DNA from: Desulfococcus sp041737845
Lineage (GTDB): Bacteria > Desulfobacterota > Desulfobacteria > Desulfobacterales > Desulfococcaceae
Direction: 5' to 3'
Length of the DNA: 19,438 nt
NCBI RefSeq assembly: GCF_041737845.1
Contig: NZ_JBGSQX010000015.1
Coordinates: forward strand, 1 to 19,438
Every line of letters starts with the position of its first letter. The stretch's first letter is position 1. Positions 13,887 to 19,438 of this stretch are shown one piece after another. Under the pieces are notes generated by a model that did not search any database, was not told the origin of the DNA, and saw nothing but the letters and a program-made list of their open reading frames with translations. The position numbers and the translations under genes were made by a program.

Positions 13887-14099
13887 ATGCCCATTTACGA
13901 GTACGAATGTTGTCACTGCTGTACCCGGTTCGAACGGATCGTGTTCTCCGGGGAGGATTCCTCTCCCGAGTGCCCCGAGTGCCGTGCGTCGGACGTCCGG
14001 CGGCTCATTTCCGCCGGGGCTGTCCGGCCCAGCGGGATCCCCAGGGGCGCGGGCGGGTTTACCCCGCCGCAGACGGCCTGCCGGAAAGGGGGCGGGTGA
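13887..14099 (+). CDS. FmdB family zinc-ribbon protein
   Basis: Predicted 70-residue protein of the FmdB/CxxC_CxxC_SSSS family, short proteins of unknown role with a single zinc ribbon. It begins MPIYEYEC as nearly all members do. The first knuckle is Cys8/Cys11 in ECCHCCTRFE, with extra cysteines at 9 and 12 where a Gly is usual at 12. The second is CPEC in ECPECRASDVRRLIS. The Gly/Pro-rich tail (PRGAGGFTPPQTACRKGGG) is low-complexity, as in relatives. ATG 13887 follows AGGAGG (about 13873-13878), a strong site; a longer in-frame extension from 13794 is rejected. A promoter candidate lies at 13720-13748. The helicase gene starts 125 bases downstream. Confidence 0.88.
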   Translation: MPIYEYECCHCCTRFERIVFSGEDSSPECPECRASDVRRLISAGAVRPSGIPRGAGGFTPPQTACRKGGG

Positions 14100-14113
14100 G
14101 CGATCTGAATGCG

Positions 14114-14204
14114 GCCTCAGGTTGAGGCTGTACCGCCGGCATCAAGACCCGAAAACCCCTGATCATCTCCCGCATCGGTGAGACGAGACGGGGTTCGGGA
14201 GATC
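14114..14204 (+). repeat. Stem-loops in the leader of the helicase gene
   Basis: GCCTCA (14114-14119) and TGAGGC (14123-14128) form a tight hairpin just after the FmdB gene. Downstream, ATCTCCCG (14165-14172) pairs with CGGGAGAT (14196-14203). AACCCC (14154-14159) pairs with GGGGTT (14190-14195) in a crossing arrangement, so they form either alternative stems or a pseudoknot. There is no T tract. The helicase start follows, with AAAGGA at 14215-14220. Confidence 0.4.
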
Positions 14205-14224
14205 GACGTTATCGAAAGGATATC

Positions 14225-16078
14225 ATGGATCTGTCAGAAGAACAGCAGTCCGCGGTGGAACATACGGGGGGGCCGGCCCTGGTCGTGGCCGGCGCCGGCT
14301 CCGGCAAGACCCGGACCCTGACCGCGAAAATCGACTATCTCATTCAACACGGCTTCGATCCCGAACGCATCCTGGCCATCACCTTCACCAACAAGGCCGC
14401 CGATGAAATGAAGCGGCGCCTGGAGGCGCTGACCGGCATGCCCCGGTTCCGGTTTCCCTGGGTCCGGACCTACCACTCCGCCTGCTTCCGCATCCTGAAG
14501 CGGAACTGCGAGGTGATGGGATATGCCCCGCCCCTCCAGATCTATTCCGGCTACCAGCAGCAGAAATTGCTGAAAGAGATCATCGCGGGCGCCGGCTTCG
14601 ACAAAAAGCACCTTCCTTCCGTGCTCTCCCAGATATCCAACGCCAAGAACTCGGGAAACCCGGCCGCCTATTTCGACAGCCGCCGCAAGGGCTTCCGCCT
14701 CCCGATCCAGACCCTCTACCAGACCTATGAAAAAGCTCTCAAAAATGCCAATGCCGTCGATTTCGACAACATCCTTTTCATGACCCGGGACCTCCTCCGG
14801 GACCATGATGCGATCCGGCGGGAATATCGGGAAATATTTCAGTATATCCTGGTGGATGAGTACCAGGATTCCAACGACCTCCAGGAGGAGCTGACCCGGC
14901 TGTTCCTGAAAAACGGCAACCTCTTCTGCGTGGGGGACGACTGGCAGGCCATCTACGGGTTCAGGGGAAGCAACGTAAGCCATTTTCTCTCGTTTCCGGA
15001 GACCTACGCGGGCGCCCGGGTCTTCCGGCTGGAGCGGAATTACCGGTCCGTCGACGAAATCGTTCAGGCGGCCAACGGCCTCATCGGCTACAACAAGCAG
15101 CGCATGGAGAAGCGGTGCTTCTCCAAAAAGCGAGGCGGAACCGTGGAACTTCACGATTTCTTCGATGAAAGCCAGGAGGCCAACTGGATCCGGCGCAAGA
15201 TCCAGGTCCTCCGGCAGATGGGGATTTCCTATCACCAGATGGCGGTGCTCTATCGGACGAAGTTCTGCTCCCTCTCCTTCGAGAAGACCTTCCGGGCCTG
15301 CCGGATCCCCTACCAGATGATGGGGTCCAAGGGGTTTTTCGAGCGGAAGGAGATCCTGGACATCAACTGCTACCTGACCGCCGCCGTTTTCCCGCGGGAC
15401 GACGTGGCCTTCGAGCGGATCCTCAACACCCCAAAGCGGGGCGTCGGCCCGGGGATGCTCAAAAAGATCAACCAGGTCCGGACCGAGGGCATGAGCCTCC
15501 AGGAGGCGACCCGGAAGGTCGTGGCCGAGCGGGTCATGAGCCCCAGGATCCACAAGGCCCTGAGCGAGCTTCTGGCCCACCTGGACGAGATTCGCGATAT
15601 GGCGCCGGACACGGCCGTCCATGCGGTGCTCTCCCGGTTCGATTATCTGGCGCACCTCAGGGAATATACCCGGAACATCGCCATGGATTTCATCGCCAGG
15701 GAAGAGAACATCAAGCAGTTAATCTACTCCGCCGGCCAGCACCAGAACCTGGTGGACTACCTCCAGGAGGCCTCCCTGGTCAACGAGGACCGGGAGGAGG
15801 ATGAAGACGAGCGGGACCTGGGCGTCAAGCTGTCGACCATTCACGCCAGCAAGGGTCTCGAATACGGGGTGGTCTTCATCGCGGGGTGCGAGGAAAACCT
15901 CTTTCCCCACTGGAAATCCATCGAGACCCCGGAAGGGATCCAGGAGGAGCGCAGGCTCATGTACGTGGCCATGACCCGGGCCGAACGTCACCTCTACCTG
16001 ACCTCGGCCGAATACCGGCGGGGCCAGTCCAACCCCCGGAGCCGTTTCTGGGCCGAGATCGAGGACGCCCTGGAGTAG
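14225..16078 (+). CDS. UvrD/Rep family ATP-dependent DNA helicase (SF1A, 3'-5')
   Basis: Predicted 617-residue superfamily 1A helicase that unwinds DNA 3' to 5' in repair or replication restart. Motifs appear in order: Q motif LSEEQQSAV (3-11), Walker A AGAGSGKT (22-29), Ia ITFTNKAADEMK, Walker B DEYQD (211-215), and GDDWQAIYGFRGS (III). FRLERNYRS (IV), KLSTIHASKGLEYGVVFIAGCEENLFPH (V) and EERRLMYVAMTRAERHLYL (VI) complete the set. It is shorter than typical UvrD (~720) because it lacks a long C-terminal tail, so Rep- or PcrA-like assignment cannot be settled. Start ATG 14225 follows AAAGGA. It stands in the same window as mutL but ~13 kb away, so no operon link is implied. Confidence 0.95.
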   Translation: MDLSEEQQSAVEHTGGPALVVAGAGSGKTRTLTAKIDYLIQHGFDPERILAITFTNKAADEMKRRLEALTGMPRFRFPWVRTYHSACFRILKRNCEVMGYAPPLQIYSGYQQQKLLKEIIAGAGFDKKHLPSVLSQISNAKNSGNPAAYFDSRRKGFRLPIQTLYQTYEKALKNANAVDFDNILFMTRDLLRDHDAIRREYREIFQYILVDEYQDSNDLQEELTRLFLKNGNLFCVGDDWQAIYGFRGSNVSHFLSFPETYAGARVFRLERNYRSVDEIVQAANGLIGYNKQRMEKRCFSKKRGGTVELHDFFDESQEANWIRRKIQVLRQMGISYHQMAVLYRTKFCSLSFEKTFRACRIPYQMMGSKGFFERKEILDINCYLTAAVFPRDDVAFERILNTPKRGVGPGMLKKINQVRTEGMSLQEATRKVVAERVMSPRIHKALSELLAHLDEIRDMAPDTAVHAVLSRFDYLAHLREYTRNIAMDFIAREENIKQLIYSAGQHQNLVDYLQEASLVNEDREEDEDERDLGVKLSTIHASKGLEYGVVFIAGCEENLFPHWKSIETPEGIQEERRLMYVAMTRAERHLYLTSAEYRRGQSNPRSRFWAEIEDALE

Positions 16079-16231
16079 CCCGCGGCGCATCGGCATTCCC
16101 GGCGGTTTTCAAGAAAACAGGGGCGTGACGACGGCGACCCGCCCGAATTGTCCCGAGCGCATCACCGGCATCATACCGCAGACGAAACAGGAAGGCCGGC
16201 ATCACCGGTAACGGGTCCCGGCAAGAAGGCG

Positions 16232-17872
16232 ATGACGATAGAAAAAGACATCTATTACCAGACGGTCAATAAGAAGGTCTTTCTCTATTTTATCGCCATC
16301 TTTCTGTTTTTCGGATTGATGATCGCAGGGTCCGTCGGCATGCTCCACACCCGGGAATCCAGGGAATATCTCGAACGGGTGGCCATAGCGGAATCGGTCA
16401 ACATCACCTTTCAGCGGGAGATGATCGCATCCAGGCTGGATGCCGTTGTCTCCGACCTCATGTTCCTATCCAGGCAGAATGAACTGCGTCACCTCATCGA
16501 CGGAAACGGGTTCGCGGAGACGTTCAAGCGCTGGATGTCGAATGAATATCTGGCGTTCTGCCTTGAAAAGCGCGTGTACGACCAGATCCGTTATATTGAC
16601 GCGGACGGCATGGAGGTCGTCCGCGTCAATTTCAACGCCGGCCGTCCATACGCAGTCCGGGATGAGGAACTCCAGCGGAAAGCGGACCGGTATTATTTCT
16701 ATGACACGCTGGTCCTGGGGCCGGATGAGATCTTTGTGTCGCCCTTCGATCTGAATGTTGAGAACGGGGAGATCGAATCGCCCCCCAAGCCCATGATCCG
16801 CTTCGGCATTCCGGTGTTCGACAGCGGGGGGAAGAAGCAGGGCATCGTCATCCTCAATTATCTCGGCGAGACCCTGATCGCCGCGATCCGGGACATGGCC
16901 GGGTCGGCCCGGGGCCGGGTGATGCTGGTCAACGGCGACGGCTACTGGCTCTCCGGTCCGGACCCGGAAGACGAATGGGGCTTCATGATCCCGGCGCGGG
17001 AAGACCGGAAATTCTCCTCCCGCTATCCCGAGGCGTGGCGCGAGATCGCCGCATCCGATCGATGCCAGGTTTATACCCCGGCCGGTCTGTTCACCGCCGC
17101 CACCATCTACCCCCTGAAGAAAGAGGCGGCATCGGCTTTGGGGCCCAACCGGGCCTACGGAGACAGCATCCTGGCCGTTCGGGACGACGAATATTACTGG
17201 AAGATCGTCTCGCATGTCCCCTGGGAAACCCTCGATTCCGGCACCCGGGGCATCCGGACAAGGCATTTTGTTCTGGCGCTTCTCCTCCTGCCGCTGGCGG
17301 CGATCTCGTCCTGGTTCATCGCCCAGGCCGTTGTCCGTCGGAAGCTCGACCAGGTGGAGCTCTACCGCTCGGCCCACTATGACCGGCTGACGGGCCTGCC
17401 GAACCGGGCCCTTTTTCTGGACCGGCTCGACCAGGCGATCCGGGACGCCCGGCGCTACGGCCGGAGGTTCGGCCTGATGTTCATCGACCTCGACGGGTTC
17501 AAATCCGTCAACGACACCCTGGGGCATGACGCCGGAGACGAGGTCCTGGTGCAGGTCGCCGGTCGGCTCAATCACTGCCTGAGGGATTCCGATACGGTGG
17601 CGCGGATGGGCGGGGATGAATTTACCGCCATTCTCCCGGCCGTCGATTCTCCCGTCAGCGCGCACCGGGTGGCGAAAAAAATCATCGAGGCCCTGAATCA
17701 GCCGTTCCATGTCTCCGGGCACGCCCCGCAGGTCGGGGCAAGCATCGGGATCAGCCTGTATCCCGAAGACGGCACCGAGCTTGACATCCTCCTGAAAAAG
17801 GCCGACAAGGCCATGTATCAGGCCAAAAAGGACGGAAAGAACGATTACCGGTTCTTCATGCCGGAATTTTAG
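16232..17872 (+). CDS. Membrane diguanylate cyclase with periplasmic Cache-like sensor
   Basis: Predicted 546-residue inner-membrane protein that makes cyclic di-GMP from GTP. TM1 spans about residues 16-37 and TM2 about 346-368. Between them is a ~300-residue periplasmic region resembling a double Cache sensor (IRYIDADGMEVVRVNFNAGRP, YYFYDTLVLGPDEIFVSPFDL, PMIRFGIPVFDSGGKKQGIV). The GGDEF domain starts HYDRLTGLPNRALFLDRLDQ. The active-site loop GGDEF is intact (460-464). The inhibitory I-site RDSD (451-454) is present five residues upstream, so product feedback is expected. The frame is open from 16148, but ATG 16232 gives the usual short N-terminus. It has only AAGAAGG at short spacing, so the start is uncertain. 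No EAL domain is attached. The lipoprotein gene follows after 44 bases. The signal sensed is unknown. Confidence 0.92.
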   Translation: MTIEKDIYYQTVNKKVFLYFIAIFLFFGLMIAGSVGMLHTRESREYLERVAIAESVNITFQREMIASRLDAVVSDLMFLSRQNELRHLIDGNGFAETFKRWMSNEYLAFCLEKRVYDQIRYIDADGMEVVRVNFNAGRPYAVRDEELQRKADRYYFYDTLVLGPDEIFVSPFDLNVENGEIESPPKPMIRFGIPVFDSGGKKQGIVILNYLGETLIAAIRDMAGSARGRVMLVNGDGYWLSGPDPEDEWGFMIPAREDRKFSSRYPEAWREIAASDRCQVYTPAGLFTAATIYPLKKEAASALGPNRAYGDSILAVRDDEYYWKIVSHVPWETLDSGTRGIRTRHFVLALLLLPLAAISSWFIAQAVVRRKLDQVELYRSAHYDRLTGLPNRALFLDRLDQAIRDARRYGRRFGLMFIDLDGFKSVNDTLGHDAGDEVLVQVAGRLNHCLRDSDTVARMGGDEFTAILPAVDSPVSAHRVAKKIIEALNQPFHVSGHAPQVGASIGISLYPEDGTELDILLKKADKAMYQAKKDGKNDYRFFMPEF

Positions 17873-17916
17873 AGGAATCCCGGGAGGAGCCGAGACGCCG
17901 GGAAGGGGAGATGCCG

Positions 17917-18525
17917 ATGAAAAGCAGGATACTGTTATGCGGGTTGGTTGCGGCGCTGTTGACTTCCTGCGCCGGAAACATGATCGTGAGGCCGGACTAT
18001 CATCCGCCGCTCCGGGCGGATGCGCCGCTGGCCGCCGTGCCCAAATTGAAGGTCAGGCTCCTCGACTTCGCGGACAGGCGGGAGCCGCCCATGGATGCGT
18101 CCCGGGTCGGGCGGCGGGAGACCTCGGGCGTCATGCCCATGGTGGACGTATTCTCGGAGCGCCCCGTTTCAGACATCGTTCGCGATGCCGTGTGGACCGA
18201 GCTCGTCCGCAACGGTCATCGCATCGTCACGAGCGATGAAGACGTTACGATGCAAGGCGACATCCACGGGTTCTGGGTCGGGACGGAGACGACGGGGCCT
18301 GCCTGGGACGTTTCCGGCGAGGTGAGCATCGCCTTTCGGGTGACGTATCCCGCTGCCGGGTCGCCCACCGTGATACGCTCCTACACCGGCAAAAACGTGG
18401 AGCGGACCTATCTGACCCCGGGCAAGGAGATCATGGCGCGCCCGCTGGTGAAATCCCTGGCGGACGTCATGACGTCCATGAGCTCGGACCGGGAGTTGAT
18501 GGCGGCGCTCAAGGCCGGGCGGTAG
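17917..18525 (+). CDS. Small lipoprotein of unknown function
   Basis: Predicted 202-residue lipoprotein. The signal peptide is MKSRILLCGLVAALLTSC, with a lipobox LTSC|A and lipidated Cys18. The residues after Cys (Ala-Gly) do not signal inner-membrane retention, so an outer-membrane location is expected. The mature part has LKVRLLDFADRREPP, VSDIVRDAVWTELVRNGHRIV and a strand-rich C-terminal half. It is loosely reminiscent of YajG-type lipoproteins, but I cannot assign a family with confidence. ATG 17917 is preferred over ATG 17911 because AAGGGGAG (17903-17910) is six bases upstream of 17917 and adjacent to 17911. It lies between the cyclase and a GNAT gene on the same strand, so an operon is likely. 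Confidence 0.8.
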   Translation: MKSRILLCGLVAALLTSCAGNMIVRPDYHPPLRADAPLAAVPKLKVRLLDFADRREPPMDASRVGRRETSGVMPMVDVFSERPVSDIVRDAVWTELVRNGHRIVTSDEDVTMQGDIHGFWVGTETTGPAWDVSGEVSIAFRVTYPAAGSPTVIRSYTGKNVERTYLTPGKEIMARPLVKSLADVMTSMSSDRELMAALKAGR

Positions 18526-18573
18526 ATCCCGCCGGCCGCTGAAACCGGGCTGCCGCGTGGGGAGGGCCGTGCA

Positions 18574-19158
18574 ATGGTTTCTCTGCGAGACTTCATCGAG
18601 GGGTTGTGCAGCAAACCCGAGCGGGCCAAGGACTGGGTCGAGATGGTCCGGGACCTGAAGGCCCCCATCTGCGTCGACCCCCCGGACATCGAATTTTCCA
18701 TGCGATGGGCGGATGCCGGGGACATGCTGGTGATCGCGGCGTTGCAGGGATTTGTGAAGGGCGAGGATTTCCTGGACAAGTCCCTCGAGAAGGGCGACCG
18801 GTTTCTCCTCCTGGAGCATTCGGGGCGCATCTGCGCCTTTGCATGGGTCGCCTTCCGGGACTACCCTCTGGACCTGCTCCACACCCTCCACCTGGACCCC
18901 GGCGCCGCCTACCTGGTGTATATTGTCGTGATGCCCGGATTCCAGCAAAAAGGGGTGGGGCTGTATCTCCTCGGGTCCCTGATGCTGCGCCTGCGAGAAA
19001 GAGGGTGTCATACCCTGGTTTCGGGCATGTACGAGGACTGGCACGTTTCCATCCGGCTGCACCTCAAAGCGGGCTTCCGCATCACCCGCAAATTCCAGAA
19101 GCGGAGGATATTGCGAATTATCCCCTACCCCCCAAAGGTGATCCAGGTTGAGGAGTAA
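18574..19158 (+). CDS. GNAT family N-acetyltransferase
   Basis: Predicted 194-residue acetyl-CoA-dependent acyltransferase. The acetyl-CoA motif A is YIVVMPGFQQKGVGLYLLGSLM (about 116-137), with QQKGVG matching the (Q/R)xxGx(G/A) pyrophosphate loop. The C-terminal HLKAGFRITRKFQKRRI matches the usual motif-B tail. The first ~40 residues precede the fold and carry FIEGLCSKPERAKDWVEMVRDL. Start ATG 18574 follows GGGGAGGG by seven bases. The substrate cannot be read. It ends at TAA 19156-19158, only three bases before the amidohydrolase ATG, whose Shine-Dalgarno (GAGGAG) lies inside this gene's last codons, so the two are translationally coupled. Confidence 0.88.
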   Translation: MVSLRDFIEGLCSKPERAKDWVEMVRDLKAPICVDPPDIEFSMRWADAGDMLVIAALQGFVKGEDFLDKSLEKGDRFLLLEHSGRICAFAWVAFRDYPLDLLHTLHLDPGAAYLVYIVVMPGFQQKGVGLYLLGSLMLRLRERGCHTLVSGMYEDWHVSIRLHLKAGFRITRKFQKRRILRIIPYPPKVIQVEE

Positions 19159-19161
19159 CCG

Positions 19162-19332
19162 ATGCTGAAGCCGAATCTGCCGTCCCTGAATGACACGGAA
19201 GGCAGCACCATCCCCGCCGGGTTTCCCCGGGTGATCGACGCCCATGTCCACATCTTTCCGGACTCCCTGTTTCAGGCCATCCGGCGATGGTTTGATGCTG
19301 GGCTGATGAAAATCAGTTTAGAAAAACGGTAG
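19162..19332 (+). pseudogene. Amidohydrolase-family gene, truncated by an insertion after ~45 codons
   Basis: The first ~45 codons match the N-terminus of an amidohydrolase-2 (metal-dependent TIM-barrel) protein: RVIDAHVHIFPDSLFQAIRRWFD contains the metal-binding DxHxH-type motif at about residues 26-30. Start ATG 19162 follows GAGGAG. After GAT (19294-19296) the codon use and base composition change abruptly, and the frame runs through an unrelated ten-residue tail (GLMKISLEKR) to TAG 19330-19332. Family members are ~250-350 residues, so the product should be non-functional. The remainder of the gene is presumably beyond the inserted DNA and outside the window. The family call rests on a short stretch. 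Confidence 0.65.
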
Positions 19333-19438
19333 TATTTTGATCCCAATTTTGTTCCGTTTTGCTGACTATTGACATGATCTCTTTCCTTTTCGACTGAACT
19401 GATTGACCGATATTCTTTTTATACCATTCGAACACTTT
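19297..19438. mobile_element. AT-rich inserted DNA, probably one end of an insertion sequence (partial)
   Basis: From ~19297-19303 to the right edge the DNA is markedly AT-richer than the rest of the window. It interrupts the amidohydrolase and carries the 3' end of an opposite-strand ORF. It begins near a small hairpin, CTGAT-GAAA-ATCAG (19303-19316). No terminal inverted repeat or target duplication can be tested because the far end is outside the window. Confidence 0.55.
19313..19438 (-). CDS. 3' end of an opposite-strand ORF, possibly a transposase (partial)
   Basis: On the minus strand, a frame open from the right edge codes 41 residues beginning KVFEWYKKNIGQSV and ending QNTTVFLN before TGA (19315-19313). 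It is Lys/Gln/Asn-rich and uses AT-rich codons unlike its neighbours. I do not recognise the family. Its position, with the stop ~10-15 bases from the junction with a broken gene, is typical of a transposase ending close to the end of an insertion sequence. It could also be a chance open frame. Confidence 0.45.
   Translation of the reverse strand, partial: KVFEWYKKNIGQSVQSKRKEIMSIVSKTEQNWDQNTTVFLN

Noticed and set aside
14234..15655. A 473-codon open frame on the minus strand across the helicase gene
   Set aside because: It is an antisense shadow of the helicase, which has all SF1 motifs in order. The antisense product has no recognisable motif.
16105..16118. GTTTTC-AA-GAAAAC hairpin after the helicase gene
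   Set aside because: The two-base loop is too tight and there is no T tract. It is not convincing as a terminator.
16159..16208. Short direct repeat GCATCACCGG on both sides of 16180
   Set aside because: It is ten bases, occurs only twice, and lies in GC-rich spacer. There is no flanking structure to suggest an attachment site or array.
16466..17722. A 418-codon open frame on the minus strand across the diguanylate cyclase gene
   Set aside because: It is an antisense shadow with composition typical of reverse-frame GC-rich coding DNA and no motif. The GGDEF frame is clearly real.
18169..19251. A 360-codon open frame on the minus strand across the lipoprotein and GNAT genes
   Set aside because: It spans two well-supported plus-strand genes with their own ribosome-binding sites. 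It has no domain.
1..19438. CRISPR array, tRNA, rRNA or prophage genes
   Set aside because: No regularly spaced repeats, tRNA-like cloverleaf or rRNA-like stretch, and no phage structural or integrase genes were seen on either strand.

Overview
The window is about 19.4 kb of high-GC bacterial chromosome. The gene set (a FadL-type outer-membrane channel, a hydratase-2-type enoyl-CoA hydratase, an amino-acid ABC importer, PiT/DUF47, LhgO, an endonuclease-type MutL, DUF2062, FmdB) fits a Gram-negative fatty-acid or aromatic-acid degrading member of the Desulfobacterota (former Deltaproteobacteria). That placement is inferred from gene content only. Nearly all of the window is ordinary chromosomal coding DNA. 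The last ~140 bases are clearly AT-richer and look foreign.

Layout, left to right. The 3' part of mutL (1-767, +) is followed by a FadL/OmpP1 outer-membrane protein (1010-2239, +) that ends at a strong terminator. A minus-strand MaoC/hydratase-2 gene (2321-3160) is divergent from an amino-acid ABC cluster (binding protein 3408-4208, permeases 4282-4950 and 4960-5628), with back-to-back sigma70-type promoters between them. A D-cysteine desulfhydrase/ACC-deaminase family enzyme (5797-6801) follows, separated from the permeases by a 122-bp inverted-repeat element. A minus-strand phosphate pair (PiT 7508-8749, then DUF47 6820-7488) is divergent from an MFS transporter (8958-10145). Next come an HD-domain hydrolase and lhgO (10246-12062, +). 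Convergent to them is the minus-strand pair pgeF (12812-13579) and DUF2062 (12202-12777), which starts at a perfect-consensus sigma70 promoter. On the plus strand an FmdB zinc ribbon (13887-14099) and a UvrD/Rep helicase (14225-16078) follow. Then comes a likely co-directional run: a membrane diguanylate cyclase, a small lipoprotein, a GNAT acetyltransferase, and an amidohydrolase. The amidohydrolase is cut after ~45 codons by AT-rich DNA that carries the 3' end of an opposite-strand ORF, probably an insertion sequence.

How the parts fit. The ABC importer plus DcyD-like enzyme resembles the enterobacterial cystine uptake/D-cysteine desulfhydrase arrangement, but no ATPase gene is present. PiT and DUF47 form a standard phosphate-uptake pair. 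LhgO returns L-2-hydroxyglutarate to 2-oxoglutarate. FadL and the hydratase fit fatty acyl metabolism. The most unusual feature is a pair of related ~122-125-bp inverted repeats (5627-5748 and 12079-12203). In each, the same end of the element overlaps the TGA stop codon of the gene it follows.
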